NCBI GenBank assembly: GCA_902617045.1
Contig: CACMVA010000002.1
Location: 1-64,000, forward strand
Direction of reading: 5' to 3'
Source: an uncultured SAR86 cluster bacterium
GTDB lineage: Bacteria; Pseudomonadota; Gammaproteobacteria; Magnimaribacterales; D2472
Length of the DNA stretch: 64,000 nucleotides
Below, one piece after another: positions 19,276-28,211 of the stretch. Both the position numbers and the translations under genes were made by a program. A model generated the notes under the pieces. That model saw only the letters and a list, made by a program, of their open reading frames with translations. It had not been told where the DNA came from and made no database searches. Numbering within the stretch: the stretch's first letter is position 1; every line of letters begins with the position of its first letter.

Positions 19276-20426
19276 TGTAAAAATCCAATCTTAATCTCAC
19301 CAGAAATCAAATTTTCATTTGAAGCTAAATTCTCATCTATAATTTCTACATTTAAGCTTCCAACAGTATTTTTAATCAATCGATATTGAATCTCTGGTAA
19401 CCCCTCTAAAAATAGTACTGCCTCATTTGAATTAAAATCTATATCTAAACTTTTAAGATAATTTTCACCAAGAGAAACCAAAAAGTTAAAATTACTAAAA
19501 TTCGAACTAGAGTTTTCTATTTCTGCTAATGGAGTAATAGATATTTGATTAATTAGTTGATCTATTTGAATCTTTGGGGTCACTACTCTATTAGTATTTT
19601 TATCTATTGCTTTAAAAATATTAAATGTTTCTGATTCGTATATGCTTATTTGCTTATTATTTTGAGATAAAAATAAATAAGGAAGAGACAAAGAACAAAA
19701 TATTAGAAATGTGCATAAATATAACTCCATTCTTGTGAAATTAAGTTTATTAAAAATATTTTTAATAGAGACTTCAAACTTAAATAGATTTAGTTCTTTA
19801 GCATTTTTATTGCTAACAAAATCAGATACATTAAATTCCTTTTTAGTCTTAAATATTTCCAAGGCCTTCACATCATTATCACAATAAATAGTAGGATCAA
19901 AATCTGGATAGTTATTTTTCACTGTTTCAATATATTGATTTAATGAATCATGTTCAATTGAACTACCTGTGCCATTTTTGAAGGAAAATAAAAACTTATT
20001 ATTAAATTCTGTAATGGTATCTTTTCCGTATTGTCTATTTAAAAAATAATCTGGCAAAACTAGAACTTTACAATTCAATGAATTTAATATGGTATTTAAT
20101 TCTTCATACAATGTTTTATTAATTACAAAACCATTTTTATCAAAAATGAAAAATTCGTTCTTTGAAATATCGTCAACGATAAATGAATCAATATCTGACA
20201 TGAAATTAGCTAGATTATTTTGTTTTGAAAGATTTTCATTATTCTCAAAAACATAGCTACTTATAATTGAAGATGGAACAAGATATATAAAAGTATCTTT
20301 TTGATTCAAAGAATCAAATTCATTTAAATTTGAAAAAGTGTTTCTTTGTTTATAGTTATCTGAGCTATGGTGATATTTACCATTACTGAAACTTAAATTA
20401 TCTGGATATGCAACAATCGTACTCAT
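19272..20426 (-). CDS. gspL: Type II secretion protein GspL
   Basis: 384 residues starting at ATG 20426, which shares one base with the gspK stop (TGATG). The N-terminal cytoplasmic actin-like domain (about 1-225) would bind GspE; one transmembrane helix follows (MELYLCTFLIFCSLSLPYLF) and then a periplasmic domain. Low sequence similarity is normal for GspL; position between gspK and gspM and the topology support the call. Confidence 0.82.
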   Translation of the reverse strand: MSTIVAYPDNLSFSNGKYHHSSDNYKQRNTFSNLNEFDSLNQKDTFIYLVPSSIISSYVFENNENLSKQNNLANFMSDIDSFIVDDISKNEFFIFDKNGFVINKTLYEELNTILNSLNCKVLVLPDYFLNRQYGKDTITEFNNKFLFSFKNGTGSSIEHDSLNQYIETVKNNYPDFDPTIYCDNDVKALEIFKTKKEFNVSDFVSNKNAKELNLFKFEVSIKNIFNKLNFTRMELYLCTFLIFCSLSLPYLFLSQNNKQISIYESETFNIFKAIDKNTNRVVTPKIQIDQLINQISITPLAEIENSSSNFSNFNFLVSLGENYLKSLDIDFNSNEAVLFLEGLPEIQYRLIKNTVGSLNVEIIDENLASNENLISGEIKIGFLQ

Positions 20427-21394
20427 CAAATTCCATTATAAATTCTTGAGATAATAAAACCATTATTATTGCCCTCAAAAATTAGTTTACTTATAGAGGA
20501 TGAAACAAAATCTTCAAAATTAATCTCTGTATTAATTTCATAAATATTTGAATTAAATTTAATTTCTCCATATGCGTCCTCAAAATTCATATCAGGAAAA
20601 TTATTCTTGAAGTTAATTAAATCGTCAAAACCTGAATCTGGTATATTATCCAAAATATACTTAGCCTCTTGTAAAGATATATTTGGAAATAAAGAGCTCA
20701 ATAAATAATCGTCATTTATATTGAGGGTGTTAATGTTAATTGATATTTGATTAGCTTCAGGAAGAGCGCAAAAATTTTTTTGCATTATTGACCAATCAAT
20801 TTGTTTCACTGCTGGGATACTTTTTAACTCTTCTATAGAAACCATTAATCTCATTCCAGTGTATTCTTTTGGATTATGAAGTGGTCCAGAATAATAATAA
20901 TCCTCAAGACCATTAGCCCTTGGATTTGAATCATAATCAATCCAGTCAATGACCTGATCTATAATCTCTTCAATAACATTATTATCTACTTCTTCTAGTG
21001 AGAGAATTTTTTTGATTGATGCCGTAGATTTTTTATTTTCAACGAATTCACCATTATCGATAAGAACAATAGAATTTATATTTAGGCAATTACTTGCATC
21101 TGAGATTCTTACAACAATATCTGCACCATTAAGATTATAATAAAAGCTTTCTTTAAGAAGAGGATTGTTTTTTGATATTTTATTTTTATTAAATCTAAGT
21201 TCTTTTTTTATTTTTTCTTTTGATAATGCCTCAATGTTTCTAAAGGCATTTAATGATAGTGATTGAAATTCAATATATTGTGCTCTTTTTAAAGATAAGA
21301 GATATTTATTTCCAAATAATATTGCTACTGATGATAGTAGCAAAACTATTAATAGTATTGAAATAAGAACAACTCCTTTAGTACTTGAAGACAT
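20426..21394 (-). CDS. gspK: Type II secretion minor pseudopilin GspK
   Basis: 322 residues. Prepilin-type start MSSSTKG followed by VVLISILLIVLLLSSVAILF; like other GspK proteins it lacks Glu5 after the cleavage site, fitting a tip subunit. The long globular domain contains IIDQVIDWIDYDSNPRANG, the metal-binding/SAM-like region known in GspK. ATG at 21394 overlaps gspJ by 17 bases; a TTG two codons upstream is less likely. Confidence 0.92.
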   Translation of the reverse strand: MSSSTKGVVLISILLIVLLLSSVAILFGNKYLLSLKRAQYIEFQSLSLNAFRNIEALSKEKIKKELRFNKNKISKNNPLLKESFYYNLNGADIVVRISDASNCLNINSIVLIDNGEFVENKKSTASIKKILSLEEVDNNVIEEIIDQVIDWIDYDSNPRANGLEDYYYSGPLHNPKEYTGMRLMVSIEELKSIPAVKQIDWSIMQKNFCALPEANQISININTLNINDDYLLSSLFPNISLQEAKYILDNIPDSGFDDLINFKNNFPDMNFEDAYGEIKFNSNIYEINTEINFEDFVSSSISKLIFEGNNNGFIISRIYNGI

Positions 21395-21971
21395 AATCAA
21401 AATTTGGTTCTATTATCCATGTGTATTCTTTATTATTTTTTGTAAACTCGAGCTTTATTAATTCTGGAATTTTTCTTTGAGTGATTGGATCGACCGGCCA
21501 TTCTTGATACCACATTTTCTCATGCAAAAATCTTATATCTATTTCAGAAACTTCTTCAATTAAATTTGTTTTGAAGCTTTCATCAATATTTATTGGATTT
21601 GATGAAAAAAATTGTTTTCTAATCAAATTGTTATTCTCAAGACCATACTCAACTCTTTTTACAGGCGATATCTTATTTGAAATTGATTTAATCTTAGTAT
21701 TAAAAGATATTTTTTTATCAAGATTGCTTCCTAAAAATGTTAAATTCATAGGGTTTCCAAAATTATCTCTTAGTGGCACATTTATAATTTGTCTTATGTC
21801 TCTTTTTAAAATTATTGATGATAAATTTAATGAGCGTGATACTTTAAGACGCTCTGAAGAAGTTCTTTCAATCTCAATAGAGGACTGAAGAATGTTTGAT
21901 GAAATGACTGCAATCATAGATAGTATTACAAGAGAAACTAAGATTTCAATTAAAGTAAATCCCTTCTTCAT
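21378..21971 (-). CDS. gspJ: Type II secretion minor pseudopilin GspJ
   Basis: 197 residues with prepilin leader MKKG, cleavage before FTLIEILVSLVIL including Glu5, then a beta-rich globular domain (LRRDIRQ-like LKRDIRQIINVPLRDNFG, typical for GspJ). Part of the GspI-J-K pseudopilus tip. Start overlaps gspI by 4 bases. Confidence 0.93.
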   Translation of the reverse strand: MKKGFTLIEILVSLVILSMIAVISSNILQSSIEIERTSSERLKVSRSLNLSSIILKRDIRQIINVPLRDNFGNPMNLTFLGSNLDKKISFNTKIKSISNKISPVKRVEYGLENNNLIRKQFFSSNPINIDESFKTNLIEEVSEIDIRFLHEKMWYQEWPVDPITQRKIPELIKLEFTKNNKEYTWIIEPNFDYVFKY

Positions 21972-22351
21972 TTAATTAAATAACCTTTTGTTGAATAAAT
22001 ATACTTATCTTGTCCTGCAAGCTTAATACGTACTTCATATTCAAAATAATCTTCATTTGAAGTATCGTATATTTCTTCATCCCAAACCCAATTTTGACCT
22101 CCCATAATCATTTCACCTTTTCTGTTTCCTGATCTTAGAGGTTTTTCAATTGTATTTAAAAGTGCAATGTGATTATTTGCTACCTCTTTAGCCAAATATC
22201 TCTGTTCAAGGTCATAGCTTGAAACTGAGGTAGAAATTATTAGATTGTAGATTGTTATAACCGAAATACTTAAAATAAATAAAGCAACAACTACTTCAAT
22301 TAAACTAAACCCTTTTTTAATAACTGATAATTTCATCCTTAGTTTTTCCAT
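21968..22351 (-). CDS. gspI: Type II secretion minor pseudopilin GspI
   Basis: 127 residues. Leader ends KKG and the mature part begins FSLIEVVVALFILSISV; the sequence LAKEVANNHIALLN is typical of GspI. Two ATGs are possible (22351 or 22336), both overlapping gspH. Minor subunit that nucleates the pseudopilus tip with GspJ and GspK. Confidence 0.92.
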   Translation of the reverse strand: MEKLRMKLSVIKKGFSLIEVVVALFILSISVITIYNLIISTSVSSYDLEQRYLAKEVANNHIALLNTIEKPLRSGNRKGEMIMGGQNWVWDEEIYDTSNEDYFEYEVRIKLAGQDKYIYSTKGYLIK

Positions 22352-22832
22352 TGCTAAAAATAATTATTCTTTGAATATATTGTGGGTTGTAAATATCTAT
22401 TTGACCGCCAGAGTTTTCTCCAGATGGGTAAAAAATAATTACTGGTGTATCTAGCATTTGATTATCAAGTTCTATGATTGACCCATCTACAAATTTAAAT
22501 GTTTTCCTAAGTGAAGTTGTATCAGACCAAAAAGTATTTTTGTAACTTGAATCAATTTCGTTTTGATTTTCTTCTGTAAGATACTTTGCAAATTGATTAT
22601 CAGAACTTAGGTATAAGCCAATAATTTTTCCTGTAATAATACTTTCCTCCGTTAAATAGCTTACAGTTTTTTGAAATGAATTAGCTTTTTTCTCTATTAA
22701 ATCAAACGTGCTAAAGTTTAAGGTAATTAATGTTGATGTTATTCCAATAATAATCAGTACGACAAGTATTTCAATAAGAGTAAAACCTGATCGATATCTT
22801 TTATTGTTGCATCCAATTTCCAACATCAGCAT
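22317..22832 (-). CDS. gspH: Type II secretion minor pseudopilin GspH
   Basis: About 171 residues. Prepilin cleavage motif YRSG before FTLIEILVVLIIIGI. Start chosen at 22832, 11 bases after an AAGGAGG ribosome site within gspG; an ATG two codons later is equally possible. A longer reading to 22865 starts with GTG before the ribosome site and is unlikely. Links the GspG shaft to the tip complex. Confidence 0.9.
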   Translation of the reverse strand: MLMLEIGCNNKRYRSGFTLIEILVVLIIIGITSTLITLNFSTFDLIEKKANSFQKTVSYLTEESIITGKIIGLYLSSDNQFAKYLTEENQNEIDSSYKNTFWSDTTSLRKTFKFVDGSIIELDNQMLDTPVIIFYPSGENSGGQIDIYNPQYIQRIIIFSNGKTKDEIISY

Positions 22833-23238
22833 CCTCACCAGATCCTCCTTCAATGCCATCAGCACCTAATGTATATAAATCATATTTTTGAGTGCGTCTT
22901 GAAGGATATTCATAGATATATTCTCTTCCCCATGGATCTTTTGGAATTGCCGATATATAACCACCTTGAGGATACAAAAAAGGATTCTTTAATTCAGAAT
23001 GGGGTTTTACTAGAGCATCTAAACCTTGTGAAGTAGAAGGATAAGACAATTCGTTAAATCTATATAACTCGAGTGCTTTATTAGTGTTTGCCATATCAGC
23101 CCTAATTTTTTCAAGATTCGCTCTTTGAAAAACTGGATCTACACTTACAACAACAACTGTCGCTAAAATACCTAAAATAACCAAAACAGCCATTAATTCT
23201 ATAAGTGTAAAACCTTTTTCGTTATCTTTTAGTTTCAT
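22801..23238 (-). CDS. gspG: Type II secretion major pseudopilin GspG
   Basis: 145 residues, best-conserved pseudopilin. Leader MKLKDNEKG, cleavage before FTLIELMAVLVILGI; mature domain contains STSQGLDAL, KDPWGREYIYEYPS and the calcium-binding LGADGIEGGSGEDADVGNW. Major subunit of the pseudopilus. Processing requires the prepilin peptidase encoded at 41709. Confidence 0.96.
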   Translation of the reverse strand: MKLKDNEKGFTLIELMAVLVILGILATVVVVSVDPVFQRANLEKIRADMANTNKALELYRFNELSYPSTSQGLDALVKPHSELKNPFLYPQGGYISAIPKDPWGREYIYEYPSRRTQKYDLYTLGADGIEGGSGEDADVGNWMQQ

Positions 23239-24425
23239 ATTGCTAATGTATTCATTTGCATAATTGGTATTAGTATAGCTAGAACTATCATCATAATAAA
23301 TCCACCCATAAAAATTATTACTATTGGCTCTAAAAGTGATAAAAATACAGACCTTTTATTTTCAATTTCAGATTTCATAAAATTCGAAACCTTATTAAAC
23401 ATCTTCTCAAGATTACCAGACCTGTAACCACTTGAAATCAATTGAATAAAAATATCTGGGAAAACTTGGCCATATTTCATAGAGGCTATAAAGTCTTTTC
23501 CTTCAATCACATCATTTTTGGCATTCATAACAATATTAGATAAATATTGATTGTTGAAAATCTTTGAACACTCCCCTAGAGCTATATCTAGATTAGTACC
23601 TGAAGCTAAAAGTAATTCCATAGTACTGGAAAATCGTTCTAATTCTGAATTAAGAATAAAGTTACCTAAAAATGGAATGGCAAGAATCTTTTTATCAATA
23701 AATATCTTATTATCTTTATTATTAGTATATTTCTTATAAAGGTAATATAGGCCTACAGCAAAAAAAAGTACTACTATTAATATTGGAATAATATTATTTG
23801 AGATTCCAATTAAAAACTTTGTTATAAATGGTAGCTCGGCTCCCGCCTTAATGAATTGATTGACGACTTGAGGTAGAACAAAAGCAAGCAAAGATATAAT
23901 TACAATAAGGGAAAATCCAATCAAAATTAATGGATAAGTTAAAGCTGATATTACTTTTTGTCTTATTGAAGCGCTTTCCTCAAGATAATCAGCAAGTTTG
24001 GAAAAAACAGTATCTAAGTTACCTGAAGAGTCCCCTGCTGAGACCATTGATATATAAGTATCTGAAAAAACGCCTGGAAATTTTTTCATTGAATTGCCTA
24101 ATCTTTTTCCTTGTACCAAGTCTTCTTTGAGGTTAAATAAAACTTGTATTAAGTTTTTATTTCTAATTTGTTTTGCGGTGATATCGATTGAATCCACAAT
24201 TGGTGTGCCAGCTTCGAGTAATGTCGCAAGTTGTCTAGTCATCAGCACAATATCTTTATTTTTAATTCTTAAAGTCTTGCCTAAATTTTTAGATTCAGAT
24301 ATTTTTAACGGTGTTAAATTAAGATCTTTTACTAACTTCCTTGCTTCTCTCTCTGAAATAGCACTGATGATGCCTTTTTTCTTAGTACCAACTTTATTAA
24401 TAGCTGTATAACTATATGCTGGCAT
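23235..24425 (-). CDS. gspF: Type II secretion inner-membrane platform protein GspF
   Basis: 396 residues, usual length. Begins MPAYSYTAINKVGTKKKG; two repeats of the T2SF domain with three transmembrane segments, signatures LLEAGTPIVDSI and LLASGTNLDIAL, and SAGDSSGNLDTVF and SSGYRSGNLEKMF. Forms the membrane platform for pseudopilus assembly by GspE. Overlaps gspE by 14 bases. Confidence 0.95.
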   Translation of the reverse strand: MPAYSYTAINKVGTKKKGIISAISEREARKLVKDLNLTPLKISESKNLGKTLRIKNKDIVLMTRQLATLLEAGTPIVDSIDITAKQIRNKNLIQVLFNLKEDLVQGKRLGNSMKKFPGVFSDTYISMVSAGDSSGNLDTVFSKLADYLEESASIRQKVISALTYPLILIGFSLIVIISLLAFVLPQVVNQFIKAGAELPFITKFLIGISNNIIPILIVVLFFAVGLYYLYKKYTNNKDNKIFIDKKILAIPFLGNFILNSELERFSSTMELLLASGTNLDIALGECSKIFNNQYLSNIVMNAKNDVIEGKDFIASMKYGQVFPDIFIQLISSGYRSGNLEKMFNKVSNFMKSEIENKRSVFLSLLEPIVIIFMGGFIMMIVLAILIPIMQMNTLAI

Positions 24426-25911
24426 CTTCTTTTATATTATTTACTCTTATTATCTCTTCGCATGACGTTACTCCACTTACTATTAGGTCAATAGAAGCTT
24501 TATCTATAGATTGATTATCTTTAAAGACATAATCTGAAATTTCATTTTCAGAGGCATTATTATGAATTAAATCTTTTAAAGTCTTGTCTATTTGAATGCA
24601 TTCAGCAATAGCAATTCTTCCCTGATAACCAGTATGATTACAATGATCACATCCTTTTGCAGAAAAAACAGATTTATTTTTATCCAGTCCAAATATATTT
24701 ACAGATTCTGAAGTTGGCTTATTTTCAATTTTACAATGAGAGCATAGCCTCCTCACAAGTCTCTGTGAGATTATTGTTCTTAAACTTGATGCAAGTAAAA
24801 AGGACTCGATTCCCATATCTCTGAGTCTAGTTATTGCAGCAACCGCACTATTAGTGTGAACGGTTGATAGAACAAGATGCCCAGTCAAACTAGACTGAAT
24901 TCCTATCTGAGCGGTTTCAATATCTCTCATTTCTCCAACCATAACCACATCTGGATCTTGTCTCAAAATTGCTCGTAAACCTTTTGCAAATGTATAGCCT
25001 GTTTTTGTATTCACCTGGGTTTGACCTATACCATGAAGAGTATATTCAATTGGATCCTCAACTGTAAGAATGTTTTGAGATGAATCACTTAAATATCTTA
25101 AACCAGAGTAAAGTGTAGTTGTTTTTCCTGAACCTGTGGGTCCAGTGAAAAGTATAATTCCTTCAGGATTTTTAAGAGAGCTTTTATAGTTTGAAAGAAT
25201 TTTCTCAGGTAATCCTAAGTCATCTATATTTATTTGTGCAGCTTGTTTATCCAAAATCCTCAGTACAATTCTTTCACCGTATGATGACGGAAGCGTTGAT
25301 ACTCTTACATCAATATTTTTATCTCCAAGAGACAAAGATACTCTTCCGTCTTGTGGCAATCTTCTCTCCGATATATCAAGACCAGAAATAATTTTGATTC
25401 TTGAAATGAGAATTGATGCAATCTTACTATCTTGTCTAAGTATTTCTTTAAGAATGCCATCAATCCTGAAACGTATTATTAAAAAATCTTCATAGGGTTC
25501 AAAATGAATATCAGATGCCCTGCTTTTAATTGCTTGACTGATAACACCATTGATTAGCTTGATGATTGGCGCGTCATTATTTCCGCTTAAAAGATCTTCT
25601 GTAGCGTTGATACTTCCTGCAAAATCTTGCAGATTAAATTCATCAGTTAATTCCTCAGAAATATTTTTCTGATGATCGCTTGAGGTGAATGAATTAGTAA
25701 GAATTTCATTAAATTTATTTGAATCACATAACTCAAATCTAAAATCAGAATTTAAAAATCTTTGAATTTCTTGATAAAGATTAAGTGATATAGGTTTTGG
25801 CGATGAGACTACAATCCCTTCTCCATTTTGAAAAGCAATTACTTCATTTTCTTTTACAAAATCATATGGAAAAATATCTGTATTTATATTTTCTTTAATC
25901 GAGTTACTCAC
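24412..25911 (-). CDS. gspE: Type II secretion ATPase GspE
   Basis: 499-residue secretion ATPase. Walker A GPTGSGKTT at 257-265, Asp box ILTVEDPIEY, Walker B DVVMVGEMRDIETA, His box GHLVLSTVHTNSA, and a C-terminal four-Cys zinc module (CSHC ... CDHC). N-terminal N1E/N2E domain binds GspL. Drives pseudopilus growth at the cytoplasmic face. The stop-to-start gap to gspD is 2 bases. Confidence 0.97.
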   Translation of the reverse strand: MSNSIKENINTDIFPYDFVKENEVIAFQNGEGIVVSSPKPISLNLYQEIQRFLNSDFRFELCDSNKFNEILTNSFTSSDHQKNISEELTDEFNLQDFAGSINATEDLLSGNNDAPIIKLINGVISQAIKSRASDIHFEPYEDFLIIRFRIDGILKEILRQDSKIASILISRIKIISGLDISERRLPQDGRVSLSLGDKNIDVRVSTLPSSYGERIVLRILDKQAAQINIDDLGLPEKILSNYKSSLKNPEGIILFTGPTGSGKTTTLYSGLRYLSDSSQNILTVEDPIEYTLHGIGQTQVNTKTGYTFAKGLRAILRQDPDVVMVGEMRDIETAQIGIQSSLTGHLVLSTVHTNSAVAAITRLRDMGIESFLLASSLRTIISQRLVRRLCSHCKIENKPTSESVNIFGLDKNKSVFSAKGCDHCNHTGYQGRIAIAECIQIDKTLKDLIHNNASENEISDYVFKDNQSIDKASIDLIVSGVTSCEEIIRVNNIKEDASI

Positions 25912-25913
25912 TT

Positions 25914-27764
25914 TTAGTCTTTGGGATTAGTAAGATCTATAATAATATTATCTTTAAGTTCTTGTTCAGCCTTAAAATAATTATATTTTTCAAGTGAAAT
26001 CTCATTTGCGGAATCTGAATCAGTAAGAATCGTTGGTTTTAAAAAAACCATTAGATTTTTTGTACTAGTACTTGTTGAAGATGATTGAAAAATCCTTCCT
26101 AAAAGAGGTATGGATCCTAAAATTGGAACCTTGGAGACTACCTCTTGAACATCTTCATCAATTAGTCCACCTAAAACAATTATTTGATTGTTATCTACTA
26201 AAACTGTTGTTTCTATTTCTCTTTTATTTGTAATAATATCTAAACCACTTTGAGCAACTCCAGCTATACCTGAAACACCTTGCTTAATTGTTAAAATCAC
26301 TGAGGCTCCCTCATTAATCTGAGGAGTTATTTCCAATTCAATTCCAACCTCTTGTCTTGATGTTGTTCTAAAAGGATTTGAATTATTTGTTCCTAGACTT
26401 TCTCCGGTTGTTATTGGTATTTCTTGACCAATAAACAATCTTGCTGGTTCATTATCCATAGCAAGAATTGAAGGAGTCGATAAGATATTTGAATCTGTAT
26501 CATCTGCAATTGCATTTAAAATTCCAACAAAATTATCATCTCCTTTTGTTAGATCTCCGAAACCAGCTACTAGGCCTTGAGTATTTAGAAGAGATGAAAT
26601 TGCCGTTGTTGTCAAAGTGACGTCTTGCTCATCGTCAGCTGCACCAGCAATTGCAAGCAAGTCTGCACCAGAACCAGAAAATCTTGTAATTCCAACTGGA
26701 ATACTATCTTCGTCATTACCTGAATAAATTGCTTCTACTCCAAGTCTTCTTGCAGCACTTTCAGAAAGATCAACTACAATTGCCTCAACCAATACTTGAG
26801 CCCTTCTTATATCCAATTTAGCGATAATATTTCGAATGGAGTTAAGATTTTCTTCTGCAGAAGAAATAATAAGGGCATTAGTTTTCTCATGATGAGTTAT
26901 AACTGTTTTTTGTCCCTCAATATCACTTATAAAACTTCCAGATATTGAGTTAAGGATTCCAGCAATATCAGAGGCTTGAGCATATTTAAGGTATATAACA
27001 TCCATAGAATCGTTTGACATAATATCTTTATCTAATGAATCTAGAGTGGACATAATATTTCTGGTAATTAAATCATTAGCAGATAGTATTACTGAATTTG
27101 AAGGTGAAAAAGGAATTGCAATAAATTTATTTATTGTTGGATTGTTTTGAGCTTTTAATCTGTCAAGAATTCTTACAGCCTCAATAGAAGATAAGTTTTC
27201 AAGCTTAATTATAGATATCTTAGCTGTATTATTTTTATCTAAGTCTGAGAGTAATTCTTTAATCCTTTCAATATTACTAGCTCGATCAACGATTAGTATT
27301 GAGTTTACTGAAGGAATACTGGATAAATGAGATTGTCTACCAGTAATGGGTTTTATCATTGGAAGAATTTCTTCGGTAGATCTATTTATTAAAGGTATTA
27401 CTTCTGTTTCAAAGCCACCTCCATTTGAATAATCTCGAGTCTGATCACGTGTAGCTTCATTTTCAGGAACAACTCTAACAAAACTGTCTTCAGAAATCGC
27501 ACTAAATCCATTCACTTGAATAGTTCTTAGATAGACGTCCCAAATTTGATTGCTATCTAGATTAGCATTTGAATATATTGTTACCTTTCCTTTAACTCGC
27601 GGATCCAGAATAATAGTTTTTTTTGAAAATTGTGCAATATCTTGAGTTACTTTTCTAATATCTACATCTTCATAATTCAAAATATATGAATCTTGGGAAT
27701 ATAAATTTTGTGCAACAATAAATATTGTTATTAATGTGTATTTAGTTACAAATTTATATTTCAT
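25914..27764 (-). CDS. gspD: Type II secretion outer-membrane secretin GspD
   Basis: 616 residues with signal peptide. N0 domain (YEDVDIRKVTQDIAQF), N1-N3 domains (VIPLINRSTEEILPMIKP, IIKLENLSSIEAVRIL, VIYLKYAQASDIAGIL), then the secretin core with VEAIVVDLSESAARRLGVE, NILSTPSILAMDNEPARLFIG and the end VPILGSIPLLGRIF. Multimeric outer-membrane exit channel. A separate GspS pilotin is not seen in this window. Overlaps gspC by 4 bases. Confidence 0.96.
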   Translation of the reverse strand: MKYKFVTKYTLITIFIVAQNLYSQDSYILNYEDVDIRKVTQDIAQFSKKTIILDPRVKGKVTIYSNANLDSNQIWDVYLRTIQVNGFSAISEDSFVRVVPENEATRDQTRDYSNGGGFETEVIPLINRSTEEILPMIKPITGRQSHLSSIPSVNSILIVDRASNIERIKELLSDLDKNNTAKISIIKLENLSSIEAVRILDRLKAQNNPTINKFIAIPFSPSNSVILSANDLITRNIMSTLDSLDKDIMSNDSMDVIYLKYAQASDIAGILNSISGSFISDIEGQKTVITHHEKTNALIISSAEENLNSIRNIIAKLDIRRAQVLVEAIVVDLSESAARRLGVEAIYSGNDEDSIPVGITRFSGSGADLLAIAGAADDEQDVTLTTTAISSLLNTQGLVAGFGDLTKGDDNFVGILNAIADDTDSNILSTPSILAMDNEPARLFIGQEIPITTGESLGTNNSNPFRTTSRQEVGIELEITPQINEGASVILTIKQGVSGIAGVAQSGLDIITNKREIETTVLVDNNQIIVLGGLIDEDVQEVVSKVPILGSIPLLGRIFQSSSTSTSTKNLMVFLKPTILTDSDSANEISLEKYNYFKAEQELKDNIIIDLTNPKD

Positions 27765-28165
27765 AAGCTAATCCCAACAAGATTTTCAATTTTATATAAT
27801 TTTTTATCTTTGCGAAATACTACTTCATCCTTTGAAACTTCAATTAACTCATATACTCCTTCAAGTTTTTCACCTTTTGAAACCACATACTCCTTATTGC
27901 CTTTTTTTAAAATTACTGAAGAATTATTTGATCCTGCTCTATAACCAATTAATTTATAATCAAAAGTTAAGGGACTTTCAATTTGATTATTGTTATCCCG
28001 AATGTCATTTTGATTACTTTGAAATTCAAAATTTGTCATATCTGGCACATTTATATTTTCAATTATTGGTTTATTGATGAAAGAAATAAATAAAAGACAT
28101 AAAAAATAAAGCGCAGGAATAGCCAGAATTATAATTATCACTTGTTTAAATCTAATAAAATTCAT
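27761..28165 (-). CDS. gspC: Type II secretion protein GspC (short)
   Basis: 134 residues: short N-terminus, one transmembrane helix (VIIIILAIPALYFLCLLFI), linker and an HR domain (YKLIGYRAGSNNSSVILKKGNKEYVVSKGEKLEGVYELIEV). It stops after the HR region, so the PDZ or coiled-coil end of classical GspC is missing. It recruits substrates to GspD. The ATG lies 4 bases after a stable hairpin and has no obvious ribosome site. Confidence 0.85.
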   Translation of the reverse strand: MNFIRFKQVIIIILAIPALYFLCLLFISFINKPIIENINVPDMTNFEFQSNQNDIRDNNNQIESPLTFDYKLIGYRAGSNNSSVILKKGNKEYVVSKGEKLEGVYELIEVSKDEVVFRKDKKLYKIENLVGISL

Positions 28166-28169
28166 AATT

Positions 28170-28198
28170 AAAATGAGCTACTTAGTGTAGCTCATTTT
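28170..28198 (-). terminator. Hairpin between TonB receptor and gspC (weak terminator/attenuator)
   Basis: Perfect 12-bp stem (28170-28181 with 28187-28198), 5-base loop, on the minus strand ending in four U residues that are part of the stem. The gspC ATG starts 4 bases later. It could end most receptor transcripts while letting some continue into the secretion genes, and may hide the gspC initiation region. Confidence 0.7.
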
Positions 28199-28211
28199 TG
28201 TGATATATAAA

